From positions 434,001 through 498,000 of the forward strand of contig NZ_CP186485.1 in NCBI RefSeq assembly GCF_049348705.1: a stretch of DNA of 64,000 nucleotides, given 5' to 3'. Source of the DNA: Paracoxiella cheracis. Its GTDB lineage: Bacteria; Pseudomonadota; Gammaproteobacteria; Coxiellales; Coxiellaceae. Below the pieces are notes generated by a model. It made no database searches. It saw only the letters and a program-made list of their open reading frames with translations, and was not told the DNA's origin. The position numbers and the translations under genes were made by a program. Of the stretch, positions 1 to 9,158 are shown piece by piece. Numbering within the stretch: the first letter of the stretch is position 1; the number at the start of each line of letters is the position of its first letter.

Positions 1-237
1 TTATCATTGCGCCTTGTATATTTTTGTTTGGGATTTAGCGTGTTGCTTATTGGATATACGATTTATTTGTTTGTGTCACATTTAGTGTTATCGGGCTTTG
101 TTACCATTATGCTAACGCTACTGCTTTGGGCCTATGCCTTTCGCGAACATTTTAATTATTTCCAAATGAAGCAACGCCGTTTGGGTTGCACTTTCCATGA
201 ATGGTTTATCAGCACATTTAAGGGGTCAAAATCATGA
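1..237 (+). CDS. icmV: IcmV, C-terminal part (Dot/Icm inner-membrane protein)
   Basis: The reading frame is open from base 1, so the gene begins upstream of the window and only about 78 C-terminal residues are visible. They contain two hydrophobic stretches (about window residues 6-24 and 27-45) followed by a basic, aromatic tail. IcmV is a small two-helix membrane protein of the Dot/Icm type IVB secretion system, and in Legionellales it sits directly upstream of dotA. The stop codon overlaps the dotA start (ATGA at 234-237), which suggests translational coupling. The identification rests mainly on this position and the membrane topology, because the fragment has no diagnostic motif. Confidence 0.75.
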   Translation, partial: LSLRLVYFCLGFSVLLIGYTIYLFVSHLVLSGFVTIMLTLLLWAYAFREHFNYFQMKQRRLGCTFHEWFISTFKGSKS

Positions 238-2639
238 GAAAAATCCTGTCTTCGCTTTTTGAGAGATTTTTTTCTGTCATTATTTTATTGTCGATTTCAG
301 GAGCAGCGTTTGCCGATAATGTAACGAGTGATCCCGCGGTCACCAATCACTCCGATTTATCCATCAATTATTTGGGGCAGGTTTTTGGCTCAGTGGGGAA
401 TGTCTTGCAGGGTTCGTCGGGGCAAATGCTGGGCAAGTTATTTTTAAAATTAAATGAAGGCATTATTGTCGTTGCTGGATTATGGCTTATTTATACTATC
501 TTCACGATCGTCTTGCGTGCTGCGCAAGAAGGTTCCTTTATGGGGGCCAATAAAAATGTTGCCCTTATCTTTTTAAAAATTGCTGTCGGATTTACCTTAT
601 TAATTCCCAATCCCTCTACTGGCTATTCATTATTGCAAGATCTGGTGATGAAAGTAGTTGTTGAAGGCGTGGGTTTAGCGGATTCGACGTGGCGTTACGG
701 TTTACAATATGTTGACAATGGTGGCACCGTTTGGCATCGGCCTGAGCAATCAGGTAACGGGGATAGTATTATTAATAATGATACTGCAAAAGCAATTGTG
801 GGTACGGGTCAAACGGGAAAAGGGTATGGACCCGCGCAACAAATTTTTGCGAGTGAAGTCTGTATGTATTCTAGCTATGACAATCAAACGGTAACGCCCG
901 GACAACCGCGTACCCAATTTGATGTGATTACAGATGACGCTAATCAGCGCTTTAATTTTCCCGGCATTGGTAATTCGTATCCATTTGGCAGTAACTCAAA
1001 TGCCTGTGGTTCGGTGTCTTGGGTATTGCAATCGTGTAAAAAAGGCGCTACTGGTGCACAGTGTGAATATTCAAAACAAGCTCTTAGTCAGTTAATCACT
1101 ACGTTATTACCAGCCGCTAAACGTGAATATTGTTCACAACACTCAAGTGCCGCTTCTTGTGTTGGTATCAATAGTGACAATCCTGCTGCAACGAATTCGG
1201 AATACTTCTTCGGTGGTATGGTTAACTATGCGAATTTAATTGTGCCGATGGAGCAAATGGCTGTTGGTGGTGCTGGCTCGGCAAAGAGTTTTATCAGTGA
1301 TGCAGAGCGGGATGGCTGGATGACGGCCGGTCGTTATTACTGGGATTTGGCACAAGTACAGATGCATTATAATGATATATCAAATTTAAAAAATTATGTG
1401 CCCTCGATATTTACACCCATAACAGTAAGTGGTGATCCCGCTTCGGATGCAAAGGCTGCGCTTTCGGATTCAAACGCTTATATTCCTTCAATTTTAAATA
1501 AATTAGCGGCATACCAATCTGGACAAAACGCAGGTGATACTGGTAACAACTATCCTGAATGGGGTGCGCATAGTAGTGATGCGGGCACGCATCTTGCAAC
1601 AGCTATTTTAGGAGGGGTCGTTGGCGATATCGTCAATTTACTTCGGATGTTTGGTGCCAAGAGCCAGCACGGTTCTATGGGTTATGATCCCATCTTGTTT
1701 TTACACAAGGTTGGTATGTATTGTATTAACCTAGCCGGTGACATTTGGTTAGGCTGGCTAGGGCTGATAGCTGCCATATTATTCGCAACGGGTGTCTGTA
1801 ATGCAGAATACGATGCTTCGCAAGCAATTAGAGGGATTATTGATTGGTTTAAGCCCTTGATGATTATCCTGGCTGCTGGCTTTTGGGGGGTTGGATTTAC
1901 GCTAGGTTTTTATGTACCCATGTATCCTTACCTTATTTTTACCTTCGGCGTCATCGGATGGATTATTGCGGTTATTGAAGCGATGGTTGCCGCACCACTG
2001 GTGTGTTTTGGATTAACGCACCCCGAAGGTCACGACTTTTTGGGTGAGGCAAAACAAGCACTCATGCTATTACTGGGTGTGTTCTTGCGACCGGTATTAA
2101 TGGTCATTGGTCTCATTGCTGCGATGATTCTATCTTATGTTGCCCTGCGCATTGTGGTGCATACCTTCACGGGATTTGCCACAGACTTATTCTATATAGG
2201 CAGTCCGCACGGTGCTGGTAGTGACGACGTACTCGCAGCAGCAGGGACTCTGATGGGGCAAGCGATGTTGGACTCCGATAGTATAACCGGATTCATATTA
2301 TGCTTGCTGGTGTTTCCATTGACATTAATTATCTTTACAGCATTGGTCTATGTGATTACGACGCAATGCTTCAGCTTAATCTTCGTGTTGCCAGACAACA
2401 TTCTTCGTTGGATCGGTGTTCCTACCCAATCAAGTCAAGCGGCCCAGATGGCGCAACAGATTCAGGGTACTATCGGTGGTGCCGCATCACAAACTTCTAG
2501 AGGTATTGAAAAGGCCACAGAAGTTGGCGATATGAAGGCTAAAGAAAATAAATCTAATCAGATTGTCTCTACACCCGATGGCTCCGGAGGCGATGGTGCT
2601 GCCAAAGATGCGGGTCAAAAAGTTATAATTGGTACTTAA
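234..2639 (+). CDS. dotA: DotA, polytopic membrane protein of the Dot/Icm secretion system
   Basis: This 801-residue protein starts with a cleavable-looking signal sequence ending near AAFA (residues 24-27). A membrane segment follows around residues 70-95, then a large Cys-containing periplasmic loop (about 150-480), then a cluster of hydrophobic helices (about 500-740) and a polar Gln/Gly-rich tail. This is the DotA layout. The length is nearer the shorter Coxiella-type DotA than the roughly 1,050-residue Legionella protein. DotA is an inner-membrane component that is also released through the system, and it is required for effector delivery. It overlaps icmV by 4 nt. No terminator is obvious before the next gene. 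Confidence 0.93.
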   Translation: MRKILSSLFERFFSVIILLSISGAAFADNVTSDPAVTNHSDLSINYLGQVFGSVGNVLQGSSGQMLGKLFLKLNEGIIVVAGLWLIYTIFTIVLRAAQEGSFMGANKNVALIFLKIAVGFTLLIPNPSTGYSLLQDLVMKVVVEGVGLADSTWRYGLQYVDNGGTVWHRPEQSGNGDSIINNDTAKAIVGTGQTGKGYGPAQQIFASEVCMYSSYDNQTVTPGQPRTQFDVITDDANQRFNFPGIGNSYPFGSNSNACGSVSWVLQSCKKGATGAQCEYSKQALSQLITTLLPAAKREYCSQHSSAASCVGINSDNPAATNSEYFFGGMVNYANLIVPMEQMAVGGAGSAKSFISDAERDGWMTAGRYYWDLAQVQMHYNDISNLKNYVPSIFTPITVSGDPASDAKAALSDSNAYIPSILNKLAAYQSGQNAGDTGNNYPEWGAHSSDAGTHLATAILGGVVGDIVNLLRMFGAKSQHGSMGYDPILFLHKVGMYCINLAGDIWLGWLGLIAAILFATGVCNAEYDASQAIRGIIDWFKPLMIILAAGFWGVGFTLGFYVPMYPYLIFTFGVIGWIIAVIEAMVAAPLVCFGLTHPEGHDFLGEAKQALMLLLGVFLRPVLMVIGLIAAMILSYVALRIVVHTFTGFATDLFYIGSPHGAGSDDVLAAAGTLMGQAMLDSDSITGFILCLLVFPLTLIIFTALVYVITTQCFSLIFVLPDNILRWIGVPTQSSQAAQMAQQIQGTIGGAASQTSRGIEKATEVGDMKAKENKSNQIVSTPDGSGGDGAAKDAGQKVIIGT

Positions 2640-2869
2640 CCCACTTACTCAATCCAGATGTTATGTATGAAGAGTAGACTTTGTGTTGATATTTTAAAGA
2701 CGGTGTAATAGCCTTCTTCTTATTCAAAAACGGAACAGTCCGATGATTATTGTCGTTAAGGCAAAAGTAAAAAATTGAAATATTCAGCCCTGATTTGAAG
2801 GGCCAATCGTATCCAGCGGCGATTGCGTTCGCTTGGATTGGGTTAACACGAATATTTCGAGATTTTGTC

Positions 2870-4166
2870 ATGACGAAAATACGTTATCCGCAGAGAGAGT
2901 TATCTCTGTTTCTTATCATTTTGTTACTGGGCTTTCCGCAGCTAAGCGAAACTATTTATACACCCTCGCTGCCAAACATTGCGAACGTGCTCCATACTAC
3001 AAGGACGTTAATGCAATGGACACTGAGCGTCTATTTTATGGGTTTTGCTGTTGGAGTATTGTTTTGGGGGCAGCTCTCCGACCGTATTGGTCGGCGTCCT
3101 TGTATGCTACTCGGTATCATCTGTTATACTTTTGCAAGCCTCGCTTGCGCATTGAGTCCATATTTGGGTACTATTAGCTATGGGCATGGTGCAGGCATTT
3201 GGCGCAAGTGTGGGCTCAGTCATTACGCAAACAATGATGCGAGAAAGCTATTCGGCAGAACAGCGCCACCATGCCTTTGCAATCATTGGAATTGCCTTAT
3301 CATCGGTATCGGCATTAGGCCCTCTAATAGGTGGATATATTAATCACTGGTTCCAATGGCAAGCAAATTTTTTAACACTAGTTGTCATGGGGGTAATACT
3401 AGTGATTTTGACGGTGAGACGCCTACCCGAAACAAAACCTACACACATACACGTCAGTGGTTTGGGAGAAATGGCTAAAATCGCTGGGCGATTGTTGACG
3501 GATCCGCAAGTATTGGTCTCTGCTTGGATTGTCGCAGCAATCAATGGTATTTTATTTGGATTTTATGCAGAAGCGCCTTTTATTTTTATTCATTTATTGA
3601 AATTTAATGTGGCTAATTACGGCAAGGTGGGGCTATTTATTGCCACAGCAAGCGTGTTGGGTTCCATGATGACGAAACTATTACTGAATCACCGGTGGTC
3701 TGTGCGCAAGGTGATGATGCTAGGATTTTTAATAGCGTTTATAAGTAGTGTGGTATTGCTAATCTTTGCGTATTTTGCATTACCTTATCATCATCCAGTG
3801 TCAGCCGTCTTTGCAATTATGCTACCTTATGCCGGAATCATATTCGGATTAATAGGGTTAGTACTGCCCGGAATTTTAACTATGGCCTTAAACAAATATC
3901 AAGATTGTTTAGGTACGGCAGGGGCTATATTTGGATTGAGTTATTATGTATTGATAGCTTTATTGGTGTCGATTATGGGTTTTATCCATAATGGCACGAT
4001 CTATCCCATGCCGGTTTATTTCTTAGCGCTTACGGTAACAATCGGTTTGGCTCTAGCTCGGATTCCTTTTACCAACGCGAAGGGCAGAAGCAATAACAGC
4101 ACTGAGAGGACGAGCATGAATACAAAAAACAAAATGCAAAGCACAGTGATACCTGCCGGTAGGTAA
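2870..4166 (+). pseudogene. Bcr/CflA-type MFS drug transporter, frameshifted
   Basis: Two overlapping frames together make one 12-helix major facilitator protein. The first frame (ATG at 2870) carries the N-terminal helices and the loop motif GQLSDRIGRRP. The second carries VLLAMGMVQAFGASVGS and the C-terminal half. Reading shifts by one base near 3155-3165, between ALSP and IWVLLAM. The second frame runs on about 50 residues into the 3' end of the convergent gene at 4016-5416, giving a polar Asn/Thr-rich tail unlike the family, as if the original stop codon were also lost. Bcr/CflA pumps export drugs such as bicyclomycin by proton antiport. A sequencing error could explain the shift but not the tail. 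Confidence 0.8.
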
Positions 4167-5416
4167 AAATATAACATTAATGCCGAGAATTGTAATAATT
4201 TGCTGATGAATCGGTCTTGGCTGCGGTGTTTGATGTTGTTGCGTTTGGGCAAGTATGTCTGCATTGTTATGGAAAATATATTTTTGGGTGCCATGATTGA
4301 AAGCACCAGTAGGAATCCAATGGATGGAATAATAAAGCCTGTGACATCAAAGATTCGATGGTAGTGTAGGGTGATATGGAAATGGTGGATGAAAAAGATA
4401 ACAATGCCGATGAGCAGTGGTAGCGCTAAGGTTGCTAATAAAATTTCTCTGATAGTGTGGCCTCTTGATATTTTTGCGATAAATATACCGGTGATCGGTG
4501 CCCATGAGATCCACCACATTGAAATAAATATATCGTATGCATTAGCCCAGCCGTGTTTCAATAACGACTTGATTAAGCCGGGGGTTCGTACTGCAGCGCC
4601 GCCATGATCGCTAAAAAATAAAATCAGAATTATTAATGCCGCCGCTAAAAGCAGTGTAAATCCAAGCATCACAATAATCGGTGACATTTGTTTTTTGGTT
4701 ATTAATGTATAAATTTTTTGATTAAATTTTTTATTCAAAATAAGCGCCAGCAAAATAAACACCGTGACTAAAGGGATCGGGCTGAAACCTGTAAAGGCAA
4801 CCAGCGTTTTGTGAGGTATAAAAATGCTGATTATGAGCAAACTCATAAACGCAATGGTGCTCGACAAAGCGTACATAGTTGCAGCGCGAGCGCTCGTGTT
4901 GGTGATTAAGCCAACTGCATCGTCAACGCTAGATTTCAGAACGGGATGTAAAACCGTGCTGAAATAAGCATCTTGGTTATCGCGGTAGCTAAGATATCCG
5001 AATCCGCAGGCGATGAGCGCAAATGCAGTAAAAGGGAATAGACCTAAATGAACCAACAAATAATATAGCGAGGTGCTAAATAGTCCCGGCTGCGATGTTG
5101 TGAGAACAGGTAAGACATGCCCAGTGAGATGGCAAATCCCGTAAAAAATAGCGATTAAGCTAAGTTCTAAAATCACAATTCGTAAAATCCAGGATCCAAA
5201 TGACGGGTGAGTTTTATTATCATCATCAGGAGCACTCGTGCGTATTCCGCCAAGGGGTGTGAGCGCTAAAATCAAAACGCCTGCGAATAAAATCCAATAA
5301 ATATCAAATGCAGAGTGGACCAAGGGCGTAAAAAACCACAAGGAGATAACGCCTAATATCAGGACAATGGCGACGGTGAAGATTAATAAAGCATGATGTG
5401 GTTTTAATGTTTTCAT
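4016..5416 (-). CDS. BCCT-like (betaine/carnitine/choline transporter family) membrane protein
   Basis: This 466-residue protein is almost entirely hydrophobic, with about 12 predicted helices. The stretch near residues 300-330, with WWISWAP, a Phe-Ile-Ala-Lys segment and SRGHTIRE, matches the conserved signature of BCCT transporters (consensus WW..W.PF.G.F.ARISRGRTIRE), which take up trimethylammonium osmolytes. It is slightly short for the family, and I cannot confirm the aromatic substrate box. Its start overlaps the dotB stop by 4 nt (ATGA at 5413-5416), so it is probably the last gene of the dotDCB operon and shares its promoter. Its 3' end overlaps the convergent transporter pseudogene by about 150 bp. 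Confidence 0.75.
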   Translation of the reverse strand: MKTLKPHHALLIFTVAIVLILGVISLWFFTPLVHSAFDIYWILFAGVLILALTPLGGIRTSAPDDDNKTHPSFGSWILRIVILELSLIAIFYGICHLTGHVLPVLTTSQPGLFSTSLYYLLVHLGLFPFTAFALIACGFGYLSYRDNQDAYFSTVLHPVLKSSVDDAVGLITNTSARAATMYALSSTIAFMSLLIISIFIPHKTLVAFTGFSPIPLVTVFILLALILNKKFNQKIYTLITKKQMSPIIVMLGFTLLLAAALIILILFFSDHGGAAVRTPGLIKSLLKHGWANAYDIFISMWWISWAPITGIFIAKISRGHTIREILLATLALPLLIGIVIFFIHHFHITLHYHRIFDVTGFIIPSIGFLLVLSIMAPKNIFSITMQTYLPKRNNIKHRSQDRFISKLLQFSALMLYFYLPAGITVLCILFFVFMLVLSVLLLLLPFALVKGIRARAKPIVTVSAKK

Positions 5417-6579
5417 AGTGCTTGTTGTTGGATTGATTTTGCCGATAAAATTTTATACGTTCCCTCAGATAGCAATCCTTCTTGATATTTCCGTTCCACA
5501 TCAACCTGCATCGATTGACCGTATTTTTCAACCAATCGGCGGGTCGTTGCAGTAATTTGCTCGGGATCGCTCTCTAATAATTCATCGCGAATTTTTTCGT
5601 TAAACACTAAAAATTCCCGAAGCGCAACGCGTTTGCCATCAATAGATGGTGCGAGTCTTTGCCAAATCACCATGCGCATGGTTTCGATAATATCGATTGT
5701 GCGACCAATGCGCTCCTCTTTCGGGAAACTGCCGACTAAGCGACGAATGGTTTCAGCAACACCGTTACTGTGTAAGGTCGTATAAACAGGATGACCGGTC
5801 AGGGCGGCCTCTAAAACAGCGCTAATCGTTTCGGGGTCACGCGCCTCTCCAACCAAAATTAATCGCGGTTTTCGTCGCAAAGCATTGCGAACGCCAGCGG
5901 CGAAGGTCGGCAAGTGACGCGGAATTTCTGATTGGCTGACGATAGCGGTGGGTGTATCGAGGGAGTCATAAACAAATTCAATCGGTGCTTCGTATGTTAA
6001 TATCTTGCGATGACTCTCGGGTTGTTCTGCTAATTCTTTAATAATGGCAGCAAGCAACGTACTTTTTCCAGAACCGGTTGCGCCCGTCACGTAAATGACG
6101 CCCTCATTGGGCGCAATAGCATCGACAATTTTTTGTGGTAATTCTAAGCGCGATAACGCTGGTGGTTCCGATGGGATCGTTCGTATGGTTATCTGGATAG
6201 CTTCGTGCCCATCGACGTGGCAACCCGTTCCATTGACACGATGACGATATCGTTCGTTGCGGTTGGGTCGAACTTCATAATGCGTGTCGATGTCTTGTCC
6301 GCGCATGATTTGTGTCGTGCCGTTTGGGCCGTAAATAGCGTTCAATAAGTCGCTGACTTCGGCATTGGATAATTCACGGCGTGTGATTTTCCAAATACGT
6401 CCATACACTTCGGCAATGATTGGTGAGCCTGTTTGAACAGTAATATCAGAGGCGCCCTTACGATAGCACCATACCAATAAGTCATCGATATGTTTGGGTT
6501 CGAAACGCGATGGTTCTTGAGGGTATAGTGTATTATTTTCAGTATCTGACATACTCGTTATCCAGTGTAGCGCCCTCAA
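5413..6579 (-). CDS. dotB: DotB, hexameric AAA+ ATPase of the Dot/Icm system
   Basis: This 388-residue PilT/VirB11-class secretion ATPase has an N-terminal PAS-like domain followed by a RecA-type core. The Walker A motif is GATGSGKST (about residue 170). An Asp-box region with VGEARDPETI and a His-box region with TTLHSNG follow. DotB is a cytoplasmic hexamer that docks onto DotO at the base of the secretion channel and powers effector export. It follows dotC by 3 nt and its stop overlaps the BCCT-like gene start. The length fits the family (about 375-390 residues). Confidence 0.96.
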   Translation of the reverse strand: MRALHWITSMSDTENNTLYPQEPSRFEPKHIDDLLVWCYRKGASDITVQTGSPIIAEVYGRIWKITRRELSNAEVSDLLNAIYGPNGTTQIMRGQDIDTHYEVRPNRNERYRHRVNGTGCHVDGHEAIQITIRTIPSEPPALSRLELPQKIVDAIAPNEGVIYVTGATGSGKSTLLAAIIKELAEQPESHRKILTYEAPIEFVYDSLDTPTAIVSQSEIPRHLPTFAAGVRNALRRKPRLILVGEARDPETISAVLEAALTGHPVYTTLHSNGVAETIRRLVGSFPKEERIGRTIDIIETMRMVIWQRLAPSIDGKRVALREFLVFNEKIRDELLESDPEQITATTRRLVEKYGQSMQVDVERKYQEGLLSEGTYKILSAKSIQQQAL

Positions 6580-6582
6580 ACC

Positions 6583-7431
6583 TTACTTGGTTAAAATGGG
6601 CTTCCATTTATTACTATTTGGCTGTAACGCTGAGCGAGCTGTAATTCGCATGACTTCATCGTTAATGCGAAGTTGATCGGCATTGCCTGTCACTCCAAGA
6701 TCAGCTTTCGACACGTGTGGTGAAGTAATCATGCCTTCGGCCAACAGTCTACGATAGAGAACTATCCCTAAATAGTCTCGTTTAAGTCGACTAAGGTTTG
6801 CAGCGAAAATTTCATTGGCTTGTTGCAACCCTTCTTTCCACCCCTTTTGTAAATAGAAGTTCCAAATTTTCGCTTCTGCTTGATTGACAGGCAATAAGGT
6901 TGTGTCAGGAACATCGGGTTTTTTGAAGGTAAGCCAGATGTAATTTCGCCAGGTTGGTGGTGTGGTGACGAATCTTGCCGGTGAGACGATGGTATAGGTT
7001 TTATCGGCCATGCGAATGGTATTGTCGTCTGCTAAATTAAGATTCCCATCGGATTCTGTCAAAACCGGTGGTAAGACATTATGCTTGAGTAACAGCTGAT
7101 TAAAGTTAAAAATATGATCGAGATAGCTCGCTTGTTTTTCTAAAGCGAGATCGATGTGTTGAGCACGCCAAGCGAGAGCGCCTTGTGCTCCAAGTGTCGT
7201 TGCTGTTTCGCGTAATGCGGCTAAACGAATATTATTGACTTTGCCGTCACCGGTGGGTAATTGATTTAAGTGTACGTAACCTAGTTGCGCTAATGAAGAT
7301 GAGGCGGATATCGGCGCTCCAGTACTAATCGATTCTGATACTATTGTTTGAGGCTCTGCGCAACCCGTTGTGACGACAGCGGCTGCAATGAGCATTAATA
7401 CTGGTTTTACACGATATCGCTTTATTTTCAT
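6583..7431 (-). CDS. dotC: DotC, outer-membrane lipoprotein of the Dot/Icm core complex
   Basis: This 282-residue protein has a lipoprotein signal: basic N-terminus, hydrophobic stretch and a lipobox ending in TTGC with Cys near residue 24. The rest matches the DotC family in order and content, including a YVHLNQLPTGDG-type segment and a C-terminal region with repeated charged helices. With DotD and DotH it forms the outer-membrane ring of the type IVB apparatus, and DotC and DotD are needed for DotH to reach the outer membrane. It lies between dotD (14 nt) and dotB (3 nt) in one minus-strand operon. Confidence 0.93.
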   Translation of the reverse strand: MKIKRYRVKPVLMLIAAAVVTTGCAEPQTIVSESISTGAPISASSSLAQLGYVHLNQLPTGDGKVNNIRLAALRETATTLGAQGALAWRAQHIDLALEKQASYLDHIFNFNQLLLKHNVLPPVLTESDGNLNLADDNTIRMADKTYTIVSPARFVTTPPTWRNYIWLTFKKPDVPDTTLLPVNQAEAKIWNFYLQKGWKEGLQQANEIFAANLSRLKRDYLGIVLYRRLLAEGMITSPHVSKADLGVTGNADQLRINDEVMRITARSALQPNSNKWKPILTK

Positions 7432-7445
7432 AACTGTTTACTGCT

Positions 7446-7949
7446 TTAACTCGGATAATATCGTAATTCAATCGTTCTCGTTGATGGATAGAGTGTAATG
7501 TTTGCCTTCTTTTCAACTTGAAAAGTAGCGTTTCGCAAAATATCCGCTAACGGCACATTATTGGCATTAATGGCCACGATAACGGGGATCGCAGGTTCTT
7601 TTCCTAGCACACGTACTTTGTAATGGCTGGCCTCGGCAATTCTGTGAAGTAATGGTTCGATCGGACCGGTCCAATCGAGCGAAGTCTGTTGTGCCATGCC
7701 GATTGTGGCTGGATTCAACGGCGACGGTAGCTTCGCTTTCGGATGGATTGCCAGTTGAATGGCGTCCATTTGCTGTAATGAGTGGCCTACAGAAGTGGCG
7801 GCTTCAGCCAGTTGTGCTTGGGTGTTTTTGTTAACCGTAGGGATAGGGGCGCTGTTTGTTGTGATGTACGAGTAAGTAAGGTATTTATGAGTGCTGCAGC
7901 CCACTAAGGATAAAGCCAGAAGTATAGGCAAAAGGGTTTTGAATTTCAT
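7446..7949 (-). CDS. dotD: DotD, outer-membrane lipoprotein of the Dot/Icm core complex
   Basis: This 167-residue protein has a signal sequence ending in the lipobox LVGC (Cys about residue 18). The C-terminal half (about 85-165) has the pattern of the DotD secretin N-domain-like fold, with HYKVRVLGKEPAIPV and VPLADILRNA. DotD is anchored to the outer membrane and supports DotH. It is the first gene of the dotD-dotC-dotB operon, and a strong promoter with a PmrA-type box lies about 80-115 nt upstream of the start. Confidence 0.93.
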   Translation of the reverse strand: MKFKTLLPILLALSLVGCSTHKYLTYSYITTNSAPIPTVNKNTQAQLAEAATSVGHSLQQMDAIQLAIHPKAKLPSPLNPATIGMAQQTSLDWTGPIEPLLHRIAEASHYKVRVLGKEPAIPVIVAINANNVPLADILRNATFQVEKKANITLYPSTRTIELRYYPS

Positions 7950-8030
7950 AATCTTTTCGTATTTGATAAGAAACGTTGTTATGGATACAAAGTTCCCTTG
8001 CGCCGATCAGCACTCCCTGACACGACTTAG

Positions 8031-8063
8031 ATTGTAAGGCACAAACCTTAAGAAAATATTAAG
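8031..8063 (-). promoter_or_regulatory. PmrA-type box and -10 element for dotDCB
   Basis: On the minus strand the sequence reads CTTAAT-ATTTT-CTTAAG (8063 to 8047), a perfect match to the PmrA half-site pair YTTAAK-N5-YTTAAK. Exactly 10 nt later comes TACAAT (8036-8031), a near-consensus -10 hexamer. The response regulator PmrA is known to control dot/icm and effector genes in Legionella and Coxiella. The box sits in the 300-bp gap between divergent dotD and icmT. It reads less well toward icmT, so dotDCB is the likelier target. Confidence 0.75.
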
Positions 8064-8249
8064 GATTCCTCTAGAAATTGTTTTAAAAACCAAAAAATCT
8101 TCCATTGATTTCAACGGCGACATGGCAATAAGTAAGTTGTTGAAATATAATTAAAAAAATATCACCCGATGCTTCGCTCACTAGACCTTTTGTTTTGAGA
8201 AAAAAATATGCTAATCTATCTTCTCTTTTAGCTTTAGCAGAGAAAACAC

Positions 8250-8507
8250 ATGGTATCTCTAGACAAAGCGCACTGGCGAGATTCTGCCCGGTCAGTTCGA
8301 TTCTTTATTTGGGACGGTAAAAATGCATTCCCAATGTTGTTGTTTTTATTGCATATTCGGCTTTGGACCTTTGTCGTTGCAGTCGTCGCTACACTCTTTT
8401 TTACCTTGTTAAATCGATATGGTTTTACCATCGATGTCTTTTTGCGCTGGTTTCGTGGTCTCATTGCGGGTAAACGTAAAATAGCGATTCCCTGGTGGGA
8501 TAGCTAA
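8250..8507 (+). CDS. icmT: IcmT, small inner-membrane protein of the Dot/Icm system
   Basis: This 85-residue protein has the typical IcmT make-up: a polar N-terminus with HWRDSARSVRFFIWDG, a pair of hydrophobic segments (about residues 26-60) and a basic C-terminus ending in IPWWDS. The length matches the family (86 residues in Legionella). IcmT is needed for effector export and for pore-forming activity. Its stop codon shares one base with the icmS start, so the two are translationally coupled. The upstream gap holds the dotDCB promoter and an AT-rich stretch that should carry the icmTS promoter. Confidence 0.93.
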   Translation: MVSLDKAHWRDSARSVRFFIWDGKNAFPMLLFLLHIRLWTFVVAVVATLFFTLLNRYGFTIDVFLRWFRGLIAGKRKIAIPWWDS

Positions 8508-8845
8508 TGAAGCTTGCCAATAAACTCATTGCCATGACAAAGCAAATCGGTGCTAGCTTCACACTGAAGGGCCGCCCAATTTCCTATAATGAAATTTTTG
8601 CCGATACGGGCTTGTTACCCGGTTTAACCAAACGAGCCGATCAACTATCGTCGTTGTGTTTAGGGTATGGTCTGGGAGCCACGTTTGAAGACGTGGAAAA
8701 ATCGCTGCTCGGCGTTAAAGTTAGCTTCGATGATTTCACCCCAGACGTCCTTCGCTTGTTCTGTATTCTCGATGTTCTCTATGAATTGGTGAAAAGCAGT
8801 CCATCTAAAGAGGCAGTGCCCTTAGATGAGCTGATGTATGATTAA
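8507..8845 (+). CDS. icmS: IcmS, type IV effector adaptor (chaperone) subunit
   Basis: This acidic, soluble 112-residue protein has family length (114 in Legionella) and an IcmS-type start region with FTLKGRPISYNEIFADTGL. IcmS pairs with IcmW (gene outside the window). The pair binds effectors and docks on the C-terminal tail of DotL (IcmO) as part of the coupling complex. It overlaps icmT by 1 nt. A separate promoter follows it, so icmTS is probably its own transcription unit. Confidence 0.93.
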   Translation: MKLANKLIAMTKQIGASFTLKGRPISYNEIFADTGLLPGLTKRADQLSSLCLGYGLGATFEDVEKSLLGVKVSFDDFTPDVLRLFCILDVLYELVKSSPSKEAVPLDELMYD

Positions 8846-8875
8846 ACCCTCGAATTTGATGGTCGGACCCTCGTC

Positions 8876-8908
8876 CTTAATATTCTCTTAAGCTTTCTAT
8901 CGTAGAAT
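8876..8908 (+). promoter_or_regulatory. PmrA-type box and -10 element for the icmR-position/icmQ operon
   Basis: CTTAAT-ATTCT-CTTAAG at 8876-8892 is a perfect YTTAAK-N5-YTTAAK pair. Ten bases later TAGAAT (8903-8908) fits a -10 hexamer. This geometry is identical to the dotD and icmD boxes in this window. The promoter lies about 100 nt before the small ORF at 9006 and should drive that ORF plus icmQ, icmP, icmO and the genes after them. Confidence 0.75.
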
Positions 8909-9005
8909 TGTCCCATGGCCTGCGGATGAAGTGCCTTATTTCTTTTTGAGCTAGGAATCATGGATGACCTGTAAAGAAATCACATCGTTACGTTAAGGGC
9001 ATACC

Positions 9006-9158
9006 ATGGTTGCTAATACAGCTAATACAAACAAAGTATCACCTGATAGAGTTCAAGGAGCTGTTTATAATTTAACAGCCGCATTGAGAGAAATGACGAA
9101 CTCGATTGAAGCGCATGTTAATGGGCATACGATGAACATGATGAGATCTAGCACATGA
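9006..9158 (+). CDS. Candidate functional IcmR homologue (FIR), 50 residues
   Basis: This short ORF has a good ribosome-binding site (AAGGG, 7 nt before ATG) and its stop overlaps the icmQ start (ATGA at 9155-9158). It lies exactly where icmR lies in Legionella pneumophila, between icmS and icmQ. In other Legionellales this slot is filled by unrelated fast-evolving genes (fir, coxig) whose products bind IcmQ. The protein has a polar Asn/Thr start, then a helix-prone stretch from about residue 14 to 38 (DRVQGAVYNLTAALREM and onward) with hydrophobic residues every 3-4 positions. It is much shorter than IcmR (120 residues). I recognise no family; the role is inferred from position, coupling and the helix pattern. 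Confidence 0.65.
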   Translation: MVANTANTNKVSPDRVQGAVYNLTAALREMTNSIEAHVNGHTMNMMRSST

